Shown: positions 1 through 10,247, numbered from the stretch's first letter. The stretch: 64,000 nt of DNA from Isosphaera sp. (GCA_013822345.1 PNKH01000006.1:1-64000), one strand, 5' to 3'. Notes: generated from the letters alone by a model not told the origin. Translations and numbers: made by a program.

Positions 1-1
1 G

Positions 2-3000
2 TACCTGGCGATGGAGTACGTCCCCGGGGTCGACCTCCGCCGCCTCGTCCGGGAGCGCGGCCCGGTCCCGGTGGCCGACGCGGTCGAGTACGCCCGGCAG
101 GCGGCCGAGGGGTTGCAGCACGCCCACGAGCAGGGCCTCGTCCACCGGGACGTGAAGCCGAGTAACCTGATGGTCACCCCCGCCCCCGGGGAGCCGGGGG
201 ACGCCCGCCCGCCCCGGGTCAAGATCCTCGACATGGGGCTGGCCCGGGTCGCGGCCGACCGCACCGGCGAGGACCGCGGGTTCCTCGGCACCCCCGACTA
301 CGTGGCCCCCGAGCAGGCCGCCGACGGCCGCCGGGCCGACGCCCGGTCCGACGTGTACAGCCTCGGCGGGGCCCTGTACTTCCTGCTCACCGGCGAGCTC
401 CCGTTCCCCGCCCGGACGCTCGGCCAGAAGCTCCGCGGCCAGGCCGCCGACAACCCCCCGGCCCCGTCCCGGCGGCGGCCGGAGGTCCCCCCGGAGCTGG
501 ACGCGGTCGTCCAGATGATGCTCGCCCCCGACCCGGCCAACCGGTTCCGCTCCGCCCGGGAGGTGGCGACCGCCCTGGCCCGCGTCCGCCCCGCGAACCC
601 GGGCGGCCGGTCCGGGCGTACCAACTCACGTCCCGCTGCCACCACCCGACACCACGGGGTGCCCATGTCCGAGAACTTCTTCGACCGGGGGCGGGCGGCG
701 GTGGTCCGGCTGAACGAGGCGGTCACCGCCCGGGTGGCCGCCGAGGCCGACCTGACCGGGGAGTACACCGCCGCCGCCGGGGCGGCCGACCGGGAGGTGG
801 GGCGCGTCCGGAAGGCGGTCGCCGCCGCCCGGGCGGCCGAGCTCGGCAGGGTGGACGAGGCCCGGGCCGCCGAGGCCGCCGCCACCGCCCGCCGGTACGA
901 CGAGGAGCAGGAGGCCGCCGACCGGGCCCGGGACGACCGCCGGCGGGTCACCGGGGAGAAGTACAAGGCGGCCAGCGACCGCGGGCGGGCCGAGTACAAC
1001 GACCGCGTCTGGCACGCCGACTCGATGATGGAGGCCGGGGAGAAGTCCGCCCGGGAGCAGCGGGAGGCGCTGCAGCGGAAGGCCGCCGCCGGGGCCGAGC
1101 GGGTCGAGGAGCTGTGGGCCGAGGCCGCCCCGGTCCTGGCCGGCGGGCGGGTCGCCCGGGCCGACATCGAGGCCCCCGCCGACGGCCCGGCCCCGCCGGA
1201 CGACGACGACCCGATCACCCGGATGAACAAGGCCCTCCAGGTGGCCGAGGCCGACCTCGCCGCCGCGACCGCCCTGCGGTCCCCGCGGCTGGCCAGCCCG
1301 GCCGGGCTCGGCCTGTTCCTGTGCGCCGCCGCCCTCCTCGGGGCGGCGTCCGCCGCCGTCCTCGACCTGGCCGCGGCCGCCGGGGTGGCCGCCGGGTCCG
1401 CGCTGCTGCTCGGCGGCGGGGGGTGGCTCCTCGCCCGCCGGCACGCCCACCTCGCCACCCTCCGGGCCGGGCACGTGCTCGGCCGGGGCCTGGCGAGCGC
1501 CGCCCGGTCCGCCCGCCTGCTGGCCGAGTTCGCCGACGCCGAGTTCGCCGCCGAGCGCGACCGGCTTTCCACCCAGCACGCCCGGAAGCGGAAGGAGACC
1601 GACGACCACTACCTCCCGCTGTTCGAGTCCCGGAAGAAGCAGTACGAGTCGGAACTCGCCCGGGTCGAGGGCGAGCACGCCGCTCTGACCGAGAAGGTCC
1701 GCCGCCGCCGGGCCGCCGAGACCCGGGCGGAGGAAGAAGTCTTCCGGGACCAGCGGTCGAAGATCGAGGCCCGGCACGACGCCGAGCTGCGGGCGGCCGA
1801 GGACGCGGCCGCGACGAAGGTCGCCGCCGCCGCCGCCGTCCGGGACGACGGGTGGGCCCGGCTCGCCGCCGACTGGGATGACGCCGCCGGCGGGGTGGCC
1901 GGGACGTTCGCCGCCCTGCGGGCGGAGGGCGCCGCCCTGTTCCCGCCGTGGGACGAAGTCGCCCGCGGGTCCCGCCCGCTCCCCGACGCCGTCCCGCACG
2001 GGGTCCGTGCCGGCGAGTGGCTGGTGAACCTCCGAGCCCTGCCGGACGGCATGCCGGCCGACCCCCGCCTCGCCCCGCCGCCGAACCTCGACGGCCCCGT
2101 CCCCGCGTTCCTGCCGTTCCCGGACCGGTGTTCGGTCCTGCTCCGGGCCCGGGACGACGGCCGGGCGGTGGCGGTGAACGCCCTGCAGGCGATGATGCTC
2201 CGGTTCCTGACCGGGCTGCCGCCGGGGAAGGTGCGGTTCACCATCATCGACCCGGTCGGGCTCGGGGACAACTTCGCCGCGTTCATGCACCTGGCCGACT
2301 ACGACGAGAAGCTGGTCACGTCGCGGATCTGGACCGAGCCGGCCCAGATCGAGCAGCGGCTGACCGACCTGACCGACCACATCGCCAGCGTGATCCAGAA
2401 GTACCTGCGGAACCAGTACCGGACGATCGAGGACTACAACCGGGCGGCCGGGGAGGTGGCCGAGCCGTACCGGGTGCTGGTGGTGGCGAACTTCCCGGCC
2501 GGGTTCAGCCCGGACGCGGCGAAGCGGCTGGTGAGCGTCGCCCAGAGCGGGCCGTCGTGCGGGGTGTGCACCCTGGTCAGCATGGACACCCGGGGGACGA
2601 TGCCGCGGGACTTCAACCCGGCCGACCTGGAGGCGGCGAGCTTCACCCTCGCCTGGAAGGACGGGGCGTTCGTGCCGAAGGACCCGACCCTCGCCGCCTT
2701 CCCGCTGGTGCTCGACCGCCCGCCGGACGTGGACGCGGTCGGCCGGATCGTCCAGCGGGTCGGGCTGGCGAGCAAGGCGGCGGCCCGGGTCGAGGTGCCG
2801 TTCGAGTACATCGCTCCGCCCCCCGGCGCGGAGTGGACCGGGGACGCGTCGAAGGGGTTCGACGTGCCGGTCGGCCGGGCCGGGGCGACCCGGAAGCAGT
2901 CGTTCGCCCTCGGCCGCGGCACCGCCCAGCACGCGCTCGTCGCCGGCAAGACCGGGTCCGGGAAGTCGACGCTCCTGCACGCGCTCATCACCAACCTCGC

Positions 3001-4546
3001 GCTGACGTACAGCCCGGACGAGGCCGAGCTGTACCTGATCGACTTCAAGGAGGGCGTCGAGTTCCAGTGGTACGCGACGTACCGGCTGCCGCACGCCCGG
3101 GTGGTGGCGATCCAGAGCGAGCGGGAGTTCGGGCTGAGCGTCCTGCAGCGGCTCGACGGCGTCCTCCGGGAGCGTGGCGAGCGGTTTCGCGACACCGGGG
3201 TGAACGACCTGGCCGGGTACCGGGCCGCCCGGCCGGACGAGAAGACGCCGCGGATCCTGCTGGTGGTCGACGAGTTCCAGGCGTTCTTCACCGAGGACGA
3301 CAAGCTCGCGCAGGAGGCGGCGCTCTTGCTCGACCGGCTGGTCCGGCAGGGGCGGGCGTTCGGGCTGCACGTCCTGCTCGGGTCGCAGACGCTCGGCGGG
3401 GCGTACTCGCTCGCCCGCAGCACCATCGACCAGATGGCCGTCCGGGTCGCGCTGCAGTGCTCGGACGCCGACGCCCAGTTGATCCTGAGCCGGGACAACA
3501 CGGCCGCCCGGCTGCTGTCGCGGCCCGGCGAGGCGATCTACAACGACCAGAACGGGCTGGTCGAGGGGAACGACCCGTTCCAGGTGGTGTGGCTGTCGGA
3601 GGAGAAGCGGGAGGAGTTGCTGTCGGAGCTGCGGGAGCGGGCCGGGGACCGCTACCCGCCGCCGCTGGTGTTCGCCGGGAACACGTCCGCCGACCTGGCC
3701 GACAACCGGGCGGTGGCCGGGCTCTTGGAGGCGCCGGCGGTGGCGAAGGCGCCGGCGGCATGGCTCGGCGACCCGGTGGCGATCAAGGACCCGACGGCGG
3801 CGGCGTTCCGGGCGGCCGGGGGGTCGAACCTGCTGGTGATCGGGCAGAACGAGGAGGCGGCCCGCGGGCTGTTCGCCGCCGCCGCGGTCGCCCTCGCCGC
3901 CCAGACCCGGCCGGACGGCGTCCCCACGGTCACCGTTCTCGACGGCACCCCGGACGACGCCGAGGGGGCCGACTACCTGCCGCGCCTCGCCGCCCGCCTG
4001 CCCGGGGGCGCGGCCCCGGCCCGGCCCGGTCTGGCCGCCGCGCTCGCCGACCTGGCCGCCGAGGTGGATCGCCGGCAGAAGGGCGCCGCGGGGCCGCCGC
4101 GGTTCCTGCTGGTGTTCGGGCTGCACCGCCTCCGCGAGCTGCGGAAGGCGGACGACGACTTCAGCTTCGGCCGCCGCGGGGCGGAGCGCGAGCCGTCGCC
4201 GGCGGAGCGGTTCGCCGCGATCATCCGCGACGGCCCGCCGGTCGGGGTGCACGTCCTCGCGTGGTGCGACTCGGTCGTCAACCTGAACCGGGCCGTGGAC
4301 CGGCCGCTGACGCGGGAGTTCGGGATGCGGGTGCTGTTCCAGATGAGCGCGGCCGACTCGAGCACCCTGATGGACACCCCGGCGGCGTCGCGGCTGGGGC
4401 GGAACCGGGCGCTGTTCCTGCAGGAGGACCAGGAGCGGCCGGAGAAGTTCCGGCCGTACGGGGTGCCGCCGGCCGACTGGCTGGAGCACGCCTGCGACCG
4501 GCTGCGGGCCGGGGTCGGGTTGAACCCGGAGCCGGCGGGGGTGTAA
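2..4546 (+). CDS. Ser/Thr protein kinase fused to FtsK/EccC-like ATPase (5' partial)
   Basis: The reading frame is already open at the window edge (Y-L-A-M-E-Y, a kinase hinge), so the kinase N-lobe lies upstream. Numbering from the Met at position 11: catalytic loop HRDVKPSN at 45-52, DMG in place of DFG at 74-76, APEQ near 99, then SDVYSLG, together a Hanks-type C-lobe. After a linker (about 200-218) the same frame continues through Met219 (ATG at 665) into coiled-coil segments, a hydrophobic pair at about 430-478, more coiled coil, and three FtsK/EccC-like modules. Only the middle module has a canonical Walker A, GKTGSGKST at 979-987, and Walker B, ILLVVDE at 1082-1088. The first and third look degenerate. 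The role is inferred to be a membrane-anchored, signal-regulated DNA or protein pump. Met219 could be the start of a separate ATPase gene, but no stop codon divides the two parts. Confidence 0.85.
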   Translation, partial: YLAMEYVPGVDLRRLVRERGPVPVADAVEYARQAAEGLQHAHEQGLVHRDVKPSNLMVTPAPGEPGDARPPRVKILDMGLARVAADRTGEDRGFLGTPDYVAPEQAADGRRADARSDVYSLGGALYFLLTGELPFPARTLGQKLRGQAADNPPAPSRRRPEVPPELDAVVQMMLAPDPANRFRSAREVATALARVRPANPGGRSGRTNSRPAATTRHHGVPMSENFFDRGRAAVVRLNEAVTARVAAEADLTGEYTAAAGAADREVGRVRKAVAAARAAELGRVDEARAAEAAATARRYDEEQEAADRARDDRRRVTGEKYKAASDRGRAEYNDRVWHADSMMEAGEKSAREQREALQRKAAAGAERVEELWAEAAPVLAGGRVARADIEAPADGPAPPDDDDPITRMNKALQVAEADLAAATALRSPRLASPAGLGLFLCAAALLGAASAAVLDLAAAAGVAAGSALLLGGGGWLLARRHAHLATLRAGHVLGRGLASAARSARLLAEFADAEFAAERDRLSTQHARKRKETDDHYLPLFESRKKQYESELARVEGEHAALTEKVRRRRAAETRAEEEVFRDQRSKIEARHDAELRAAEDAAATKVAAAAAVRDDGWARLAADWDDAAGGVAGTFAALRAEGAALFPPWDEVARGSRPLPDAVPHGVRAGEWLVNLRALPDGMPADPRLAPPPNLDGPVPAFLPFPDRCSVLLRARDDGRAVAVNALQAMMLRFLTGLPPGKVRFTIIDPVGLGDNFAAFMHLADYDEKLVTSRIWTEPAQIEQRLTDLTDHIASVIQKYLRNQYRTIEDYNRAAGEVAEPYRVLVVANFPAGFSPDAAKRLVSVAQSGPSCGVCTLVSMDTRGTMPRDFNPADLEAASFTLAWKDGAFVPKDPTLAAFPLVLDRPPDVDAVGRIVQRVGLASKAAARVEVPFEYIAPPPGAEWTGDASKGFDVPVGRAGATRKQSFALGRGTAQHALVAGKTGSGKSTLLHALITNLALTYSPDEAELYLIDFKEGVEFQWYATYRLPHARVVAIQSEREFGLSVLQRLDGVLRERGERFRDTGVNDLAGYRAARPDEKTPRILLVVDEFQAFFTEDDKLAQEAALLLDRLVRQGRAFGLHVLLGSQTLGGAYSLARSTIDQMAVRVALQCSDADAQLILSRDNTAARLLSRPGEAIYNDQNGLVEGNDPFQVVWLSEEKREELLSELRERAGDRYPPPLVFAGNTSADLADNRAVAGLLEAPAVAKAPAAWLGDPVAIKDPTAAAFRAAGGSNLLVIGQNEEAARGLFAAAAVALAAQTRPDGVPTVTVLDGTPDDAEGADYLPRLAARLPGGAAPARPGLAAALADLAAEVDRRQKGAAGPPRFLLVFGLHRLRELRKADDDFSFGRRGAEREPSPAERFAAIIRDGPPVGVHVLAWCDSVVNLNRAVDRPLTREFGMRVLFQMSAADSSTLMDTPAASRLGRNRALFLQEDQERPEKFRPYGVPPADWLEHACDRLRAGVGLNPEPAGV

Positions 4547-4552
4547 GTAGTC

Positions 4553-4599
4553 GTAGGGTGGGCCGAAGCCGGCGCTTCGCCGGCTTCGGCCCACCCTAC
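4553..4599. repeat. Perfect palindrome, family A copy 1
   Basis: An inverted repeat beginning GTAGGGTGGGCC and ending with its complement lies seven bases after the stop of the upstream gene. The long GC stem without a T-run suggests a terminator or a REP-like element. Related arms occur at 6722-6865 and 61026-61117. Confidence 0.85.
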
Positions 4600-4619
4600 C
4601 AGGTCCGCGAGGGGCACGG

Positions 4620-5717
4620 ATGCCGAAGGCGGGGCCGCGGGTGGCGGTGATCGGGGCCGGGCCGGTCGGGCTGGAGGCCGCCCTGTACGCCCGGGCGCTC
4701 GGCCTGCCGGTCGCGGTGTACGACCGCGGCGGGATCGCCGACCACGTCCGCCGGTGGGGCCACGCCCGGCTGTTCACCCCGTTCGGGCTGAACGTCACGC
4801 CCCTCGGGCTGGCCACCCTCCGCCGCGAGAAGCCGGCCCGCGACCTCCCCGCCGACGCCGACCCGGTCACCGGCCGGGAGTTCCGCGACGCCTACCTCGT
4901 CCCGCTCGGTGAGTCGGAAGCCCTGCTCGAAAGCCTCCACCTCGAACACGCCGTGACGCACGTCGGCCGGGCCGCCGACGGGAAGGCGTTCCGGCTGCTC
5001 GTCCGGGCGGCGAACGGCCGCGAGCGGCTCGACGCCGCCGACCTCGTGCTCGACTGCACCGGCACCTACGGCACCCCGAACTGGCTCGGCGACGGCGGCG
5101 TCCCGGCGGTCGGCGAACAGGCGGCCCGGCCGCACGTCGCCGCGGACCTGGAAGACGTGCTCGGGGAGCGGCGGCCGCACTACGCCGGCCGGAGCGTCGC
5201 GGTGGTCGGGGACGGGTACTCGGCGGCGGCGACCGTGTGCGGCCTGGCGGCGCTCGCCGAGGAGCACCCCGCGACGTGGGTGGTGTGGCTCACCCGCGGG
5301 CCGCGCGGGCAGCCGCTGCCGCGCGTCGCCAACGACCCGTTCCGGGAGCGCGACCGCCTCGCCGCCCGGGCCAACGCCCTCGCCACCCGGTGCGACGGGA
5401 ACCTCGAGTTCCACCCGCAGACCGTCCTCGACGAGGTCGTCTACCACGGCCCGGACGGCGGGTTCCGCCTGGCGGGCCGGTCGAACGGGAAGCCGGCGGC
5501 GTGGGAGGTCGAGCGGGTGGTCGCGGCGGTCGGGCACCGGCCGGACGGGGGCCTGGCGGCGGGGCTGCGGCCCGGCGACCCCGGGTACGTCGTGCTCGGG
5601 GCGAAGACCGGCGGGCCGGGGTTCCTCTTGCGCGACGGGTTCGACCAGGTCCGGCGGGCGTTCGCCGCGGTCACCGGCGACCCGCGGCTCGACCTGTACG
5701 CGAAGAAGGCGGCATGA
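4620..5717 (+). CDS. FAD/NAD(P)-binding oxidoreductase
   Basis: The 365-residue protein has an N-terminal Rossmann nucleotide-binding motif, VIGAGPVGLEA, at about residues 9-19. A second nucleotide-binding segment, VVGDGYSAAA, lies near residue 196, and the C-terminal VVAAVGHRPDGG resembles the ATG motif of flavin-dependent pyridine nucleotide oxidoreductases. The substrate cannot be read from sequence. The ATG start follows a palindrome by 20 bases. The stop overlaps the start of the epimerase gene (ATGA), so the two are probably translationally coupled and may act on one substrate. No redox-active CxxC is visible, which argues against a thioredoxin-reductase role. Confidence 0.85.
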   Translation: MPKAGPRVAVIGAGPVGLEAALYARALGLPVAVYDRGGIADHVRRWGHARLFTPFGLNVTPLGLATLRREKPARDLPADADPVTGREFRDAYLVPLGESEALLESLHLEHAVTHVGRAADGKAFRLLVRAANGRERLDAADLVLDCTGTYGTPNWLGDGGVPAVGEQAARPHVAADLEDVLGERRPHYAGRSVAVVGDGYSAAATVCGLAALAEEHPATWVVWLTRGPRGQPLPRVANDPFRERDRLAARANALATRCDGNLEFHPQTVLDEVVYHGPDGGFRLAGRSNGKPAAWEVERVVAAVGHRPDGGLAAGLRPGDPGYVVLGAKTGGPGFLLRDGFDQVRRAFAAVTGDPRLDLYAKKAA

Positions 5718-6697
5718 CGGTCGTCACCGGCGGGGCCGGGTTCATCGGGTCGCACCTGGTCCGGCTGCTGGCCGGCCGCGGCGACCGGGTGCGGGTCGTC
5801 GACCGGCCCGGGGCGCCGCTCGACCACCTCCCGCTCGACCGCATCGATGTCGCCCCGGCGGACATCCGCGACCCGGCCGCGGTGCGGCGGGCGCTGGACG
5901 GGGCGTCGGTCGTCTACCACCTCGCGGCCAACCCGCAGCTGTGGACGCGGCGGCTGGGCGACTTCCACCGGGTGAACTACCTCGGCACGGTGAACGTGCT
6001 CGGGGCGGCGCTGGCGGCCGGGGCGCGGCGGGTGGTGCACACCAGCACCGAGAGCATCCTGACCCGGGCCGGGCGGGCCGGGCCGGTCGGGGCGACCGGG
6101 GACGTGCCGGCCCGGGACGTGGTCGGGCCGTACTGCCGGTCGAAGTGGCGGGCGGAGCGGTACGCGTTCCACCTGGCCCGCGGCGGGGCGCCGGTGGTGG
6201 TCGTGAACCCGACCCTGCCGGTCGGCCCGGGCGACCGCGGGCGGTCCCCGCCGACGCAGATGATGCTCGACTTCTGCCTCGGCCGGCGGGCCGCGTACCT
6301 GGACGCGGACCTGAACCTGATCGACGTGCGGGACGTGGCGGCGGGGACGGCCGCGGCGGCGGAGCGGGGGCGGCCCGGCGTCCGCTACCTGCTCGGGGCG
6401 GAGAACTGGTCGGTCCGGTCGGTGTTCGGCCACCTGGCGGCGCTGACCGGGTTGCCCGAGCCGCGGTGGCGGGTGCCGTACCCGGTGGCGCTGGCGGCGG
6501 CGTACGTCAGCGAGTTCGTGGCGGACGTGTTCACCGGGGAGGTCCCGGCGGCGACGGTGACCGGGGTGAAGCTGACCCGCCGGCGGATGCACTTCGACGC
6601 GGCGGCGAGCCTGGCAGAGCTGGGGGTGGCGCCGCGGCCGGTGCGGGAGTCCGTCGCCGAGGCGGTGGCGTGGTTCCGCGAACAGGGCTGGGTGTAG
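5714..6697 (+). CDS. NAD-dependent epimerase/dehydratase (extended SDR)
   Basis: The 327-residue protein opens with the extended-SDR NAD motif GGAGFIG at residues 6-12. It has the catalytic YxxxK (YCRSK) near residue 139 and a T-S-T segment that supplies the catalytic hydroxyl. The fold is that of sugar-nucleotide epimerases and 3-beta-hydroxysteroid dehydrogenases. HpnA-type hopanoid-associated epimerases are in the same broad family, but the distance of 13 kb from the hopanoid genes gives no direct support for that role. The ATG overlaps the upstream stop by four bases, so it probably shares an operon with the flavoprotein. Confidence 0.85.
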   Translation: MTVVTGGAGFIGSHLVRLLAGRGDRVRVVDRPGAPLDHLPLDRIDVAPADIRDPAAVRRALDGASVVYHLAANPQLWTRRLGDFHRVNYLGTVNVLGAALAAGARRVVHTSTESILTRAGRAGPVGATGDVPARDVVGPYCRSKWRAERYAFHLARGGAPVVVVNPTLPVGPGDRGRSPPTQMMLDFCLGRRAAYLDADLNLIDVRDVAAGTAAAAERGRPGVRYLLGAENWSVRSVFGHLAALTGLPEPRWRVPYPVALAAAYVSEFVADVFTGEVPAATVTGVKLTRRRMHFDAAASLAELGVAPRPVRESVAEAVAWFREQGWV

Positions 6698-6721
6698 GGC
6701 GTCCCCCGTGGGCCGCGGTTG

Positions 6722-6865
6722 GTAGGGTGGGCCGAGCCGGCGCCTCGCCGGCGAGTCCCACCTGCTTCCTTCGCGGGGTGGTGGGGCTCGCCGGCGAGGC
6801 GCCGGCTCGGCCCACCACTACAAGTGGTGGGACTCGCCCGCAGAGCCGGGCTCGGCCCACCCTAC
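6722..6865. repeat. Compound palindrome, family A copy 2
   Basis: Outer arms GTAGGGTGGGCCGAGCC and complement enclose a second dyad around GCCGGCGAGGCGCCGGC. The element fills the space between the convergent epimerase gene and cinA. Its right edge contains the TAG stop codon of cinA (complement of 6862-6864), so the repeat abuts the coding sequence directly. Confidence 0.85.
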
Positions 6866-8100
6866 TTCAGCAGCCGCAGCCGGGCCATGTTCAGGGCGAG
6901 CTTCGCGGTCCGGCTCATCACCTCGTACCGGGTGCCGATCCAGCCGAACCGCGTCACCTCGGTCCCGCCGGCGCCGGCCAGCGCGACGTAGGCGGTGCCG
7001 ACCGGGTCCGCCTCGGTCCCGCCGGCCGGGCCGGCGAACCCGGTGGTCGCCACCCCGAGGTCGGTCCCGAACCGGGCCCGCACGCCCTCCGCCATCGCCC
7101 GCGCCACCGGCTCGCTCACCGCCCCGGCCGTCGCCAGCAGCTCCGCCGGCACCCCCAACTCCCGGGCCTTCACCTCGTCCGTGTACGCCACCACCCCGCC
7201 GCGGAACACGTCGCTCGCCCCGGGCACCAGGCAGACCCGGTGCGCCACCAGCCCGCCGGTCAGGCTCTCGGCCGCGGCCAGCGACCGCCCCTTGTCCCGC
7301 AGCAGCCGGACCACCACGTCCTGCAGCTCCTCGTCCTCGGCCCCGAACACCAACTCCCCGAGCCGCTCTCGGATCGTCGCCTCGACCGGGGCGATCTGGG
7401 CCTGCGCCTCGGCCAGCGACCCGGCCCGGGCGAGGATGCGGAGCGACACCACCGCGTCACCGACCGTGATGCCGACCTCCGGGACGTGGCCGCGGCGGGT
7501 CAGGTCGGCGACCTTCTCCTCGACCGCCGACTCGCCCCACCCGAACGTGTTCACCTTCCGCTGGATGAACACCCCGCCGCCGACCCCCATCGTCAGGAGC
7601 CGCGGTTGCACCTGCTCGGTGTACATCCGGTACATCTCGCTCGGGACGCCGGGCATGGCGACCACCGTCGCCCGGCCGACCGTCGCCCAGACGCCCGGGG
7701 CGGTGCCGGCGGCGTTCGGGATCGCCTCCGCCCCGCGCGGCAACAGCGCCTGGACGCGGTTCCGGTCCGGCATCACCCGCCGGCGGCGGGCGAACATCTC
7801 CCGGATGTGCTCCACGGACGGGCCGTGCTCCTCGAGCGGGACGCCCATGACTTCCGCGACCACCTCCCGGGTCAGGTCGTCGAGGGTCGGGCCGAGGCCG
7901 CCGGTCGCGACCACCAGGTCGGCCCGGTCGCACGCCACCCGGAACACCGCGAGGTTGTCGGCGAGGTCGTCGGCGACGGTGGTGTGGAAGGCGACCGGGA
8001 TGCCGATCTCGGCCAGCCGGCGGCTGAGCCACTGGGAGTTGGTGTCGAGGTTCTGCCCACTGGTGATCTCGCTCCCGACGGAGATGATCTCGGCCTTCAT
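6862..8100 (-). CDS. cinA: CinA family protein (nicotinamide-nucleotide amidase type)
   Basis: The 412-residue product starts with a MoCF-type domain (residues 1 to about 170), with the motifs [11 protein letters not shown] and MPGVPSEM. It ends in the CinA C-terminal domain, with AESLTGG and TGFAGPAGG. Full-length CinA proteins of this two-domain form are linked to NMN/ADP-ribose metabolism: the C-terminal part deamidates NMN and the N-terminal part hydrolyses ADP-ribose. Length matches the family. The stop codon TAG is the first three bases of a family A palindrome. The gene is divergent from the cytochrome-like gene. Confidence 0.92.
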   Translation of the reverse strand: MKAEIISVGSEITSGQNLDTNSQWLSRRLAEIGIPVAFHTTVADDLADNLAVFRVACDRADLVVATGGLGPTLDDLTREVVAEVMGVPLEEHGPSVEHIREMFARRRRVMPDRNRVQALLPRGAEAIPNAAGTAPGVWATVGRATVVAMPGVPSEMYRMYTEQVQPRLLTMGVGGGVFIQRKVNTFGWGESAVEEKVADLTRRGHVPEVGITVGDAVVSLRILARAGSLAEAQAQIAPVEATIRERLGELVFGAEDEELQDVVVRLLRDKGRSLAAAESLTGGLVAHRVCLVPGASDVFRGGVVAYTDEVKARELGVPAELLATAGAVSEPVARAMAEGVRARFGTDLGVATTGFAGPAGGTEADPVGTAYVALAGAGGTEVTRFGWIGTRYEVMSRTAKLALNMARLRLLK

Positions 8101-8122
8101 GGCTGGCGCGGCGGGGTGGTGG

Positions 8123-8202
8123 GGTCGCGTCTCGGGTTCGCCGCTTGCGGCGTTGCGCTCAGGGTAGCGCAACGCCGCAAGCGGCGAACCCGAGACGCGA
8201 CC
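8123..8202. repeat. Long palindrome between divergent genes, family G copy 1
   Basis: Near-perfect arms of about 36 bases enclose a short loop. The core CGCCGCTTGCGGCGTTGCG recurs at 42577-42621. It lies upstream of both divergent genes, so a transcription terminator is unlikely. It could be a REP-like element or a shared control site. Confidence 0.85.
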
Positions 8203-8256
8203 GGTGTTGGGGCGGGGTTGACGCGTCGGCCGGCGGTCGGTATGGCCGGCGGCACT

Positions 8257-10014
8257 ATGAGAACATCCTATTGCCTGGTCACGGCCGCGGGCCTCGCCGC
8301 CGCCGCGGGGGTGGTGTACACCCAGTACCCGGGGCGGTCCGGGGCGCGGGAGCTCCCGCCCCCGGCGACCCACCCGCTGCCGGCCGCCCCGCCGCGGTTC
8401 GGGCCGGCGGAGGTCGACTTGCCGCCGCTCGTCATCCCGCCGGACGCCCCGCCGCTGGTCCCGGTGGCCGTCCGCCCGCTCCCGGCCCCGCCGGCCCCGG
8501 CCGTCCCGGTGCCGCCGGTCCTGCCGCCGCTTCCGCAGCTCCCGGCCTCCGCCCCGCCGGCGCTCCCGCCCGCGCTCCCGCCGGTGAAGGCCCCGGCCCC
8601 GCTCCCGGTCCTCCCGCCCGCGCCGAAGCTGCCGGTCCTCGACCCCGCCCCGCCGGCCGCGGTGGCGCAGGTCCCGCCGCCCGCCCCGGTCCTCCCGAAG
8701 CCGGCGCCGCCGCCGGTCCCCGCGGACCCGCCCCCCGCCCCGACCCTCCACCCGCCGCGGCCGGAGCCGCGGCCCGAGCCCCCGCCGCCCGCCCCGGCCT
8801 CGGCCGCGGCCGCACCGGAGTACAAGAAGTACGTCGTCCTGAAGGGGGACCGGCTGGTCGGCGGGGACGCGGTCGGCGCCGCCGGGGACAAGGTCGTCGT
8901 CCGCCAGGGGTCGATCGACCGGCCGTACCCGAAGGCGGACGTACTGTTCGTCGGCGACAGCCGGGACGAGGTGCACCGGTTCATGCTCGCCCGGGTGCCG
9001 GAGAACGACCCGGCGGCCCGCCTCCGGGTCGCCCGCTGGCTGATGTTCGCCGGCCTCCGGGAGCAGGCCCTGGCCGAGGCCCGGCAGGTCGCCCAGCTCC
9101 CGCCCGGCAGCGCCGCCGCGGCCGACCTGGTCCGGTCGCTGGAGGAGTCGCTCCGGCAGTTCCCGGCGGACGGGTCGGCCCCGGTGGTCGTGGCGGCGAA
9201 GCCGGCGGCCGGCGGGGCGCTGGAGCCGACCGGGCCGGAGGCGGACCTCTCCCCGGAGGGGGCGACGGCGTTCGCCGCCCGGGCCCAGCCGGTCCTCGCG
9301 AACCAGTGCATGGACTGCCACGCCCGGCCGGACTACGCCGGGCCGTTCAAGCTCGTCCGGGTGACCGGGTTCGAGGTCGGGCCGCAGTCGACGAAGGCGA
9401 ACCTGCGGGCGACCGCGGGGCAACTGCGGCGCGACGAGCCGCTCGCCAGCCCGCTGCTGGCGAAGGCGCTGTCCGCGCACGGCGGGATGAAGCAGCCGGC
9501 GTTCCCGAGCCGGCAGTCGGGCGGGTACAAGGTGCTGGAGGCGTGGGTGGCGGCGGCGGTGGTGCCGCTCCCGCCGCCGATGGGGGCGCCGGCCCTGCCG
9601 CCGATGTGGACCCCGGACGCCCCGCAGGTCGCCGCGACCCCGGCCCCGAAGGCCGCCCCGGTCCTGCCGCCGGTCGAGCCGGCCCCGGCGCTCGTGCCGC
9701 CCGCCCCGCCGGCGCCGGAGGTGCCGCCGATCCCGCCGGCCGCCGACCCGCCCGCGCTCCCGCTGGTGCCGCCCGTCGAGGTCCCGCCGGTGCCGGTCAT
9801 CCCGCCGGTGCCGGCCCCGGTGGAGGTGTTACCCGCCGTCCCGCCGGTCCTGCCGACGCCGCCGAGCCTGGCCCCGGCCCCGGCCGTCGCCCCCGCCCCG
9901 AAGCCGGCTGGCGCCGCCGGCCAGTTCGGCGCGGGCGCCCCGCCGAAGCCGGCCGCGACCGGGCGCGACGAGTTCGACCCGGACGCGTTCAACCGGGCGG
10001 CCCCACAGAAGTGA
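8257..10014 (+). CDS. Proline-rich anchored protein with c-type cytochrome CxxCH motif
   Basis: The ATG at 8257 gives [20 protein letters not shown], a signal peptide or membrane anchor. An in-frame ATG at 8242 would add five residues. Residues about 30-185 are Pro/Ala/Val-rich, followed by a compact segment ([15 protein letters not shown] onward) and an alpha-helical segment. A single haem-binding motif CMDCH sits at residues 351-355 within a cytochrome c-like stretch, and a second proline-rich region ends the protein (585 aa). Planctomycetes encode many such PSCyt-like domains. Where the redox partner sits is unknown. The proline-rich parts probably act as spacers outside the membrane. Confidence 0.75.
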   Translation: MRTSYCLVTAAGLAAAAGVVYTQYPGRSGARELPPPATHPLPAAPPRFGPAEVDLPPLVIPPDAPPLVPVAVRPLPAPPAPAVPVPPVLPPLPQLPASAPPALPPALPPVKAPAPLPVLPPAPKLPVLDPAPPAAVAQVPPPAPVLPKPAPPPVPADPPPAPTLHPPRPEPRPEPPPPAPASAAAAPEYKKYVVLKGDRLVGGDAVGAAGDKVVVRQGSIDRPYPKADVLFVGDSRDEVHRFMLARVPENDPAARLRVARWLMFAGLREQALAEARQVAQLPPGSAAAADLVRSLEESLRQFPADGSAPVVVAAKPAAGGALEPTGPEADLSPEGATAFAARAQPVLANQCMDCHARPDYAGPFKLVRVTGFEVGPQSTKANLRATAGQLRRDEPLASPLLAKALSAHGGMKQPAFPSRQSGGYKVLEAWVAAAVVPLPPPMGAPALPPMWTPDAPQVAATPAPKAAPVLPPVEPAPALVPPAPPAPEVPPIPPAADPPALPLVPPVEVPPVPVIPPVPAPVEVLPAVPPVLPTPPSLAPAPAVAPAPKPAGAAGQFGAGAPPKPAATGRDEFDPDAFNRAAPQK

Positions 10015-10073
10015 CCGGTTGTGTTCGGGCGGCGAGTGAGGGGCGGACGCTGACGGACGACCGGGTACGTTCA

Positions 10074-10247
10074 CCCCTCACCCGGCCCCGACAAAGTCGG
10101 GGCCGACCTCTCCCCAGCGGGGAGAGGTGGGGGCGGTTGCCGCCTGTCTCGATGTGACCGACCCGGATAGCGGCCGGGGTGGCCGGTGTCCTCACCCCTC
10201 CCGCCGGGGTGAGTTCGGCCCGGCGCCCCGCCGGGCCGGGTGAGGGG
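10074..10247. repeat. Paired hairpins, family C copy 1 (gene-free 10015-10375)
   Basis: A CTCACCCGGCCCCGAC hairpin is followed by ACCTCTCCCCAGCGGGGAGAGGT, and a third dyad ends GGGCCGGGTGAGGGG, complementary to the left edge. The element occupies most of a 361-base stretch without a gene. The last 130 bases before the next gene show no recognisable promoter. Confidence 0.8.

Noticed and set aside
626-4870. Long minus-strand frame opposite the kinase/FtsK gene
   Set aside because: Codon and residue composition (Arg/Pro/Gly/His) is that of an antisense shadow in very GC-rich DNA, and the plus strand encodes clear motifs.
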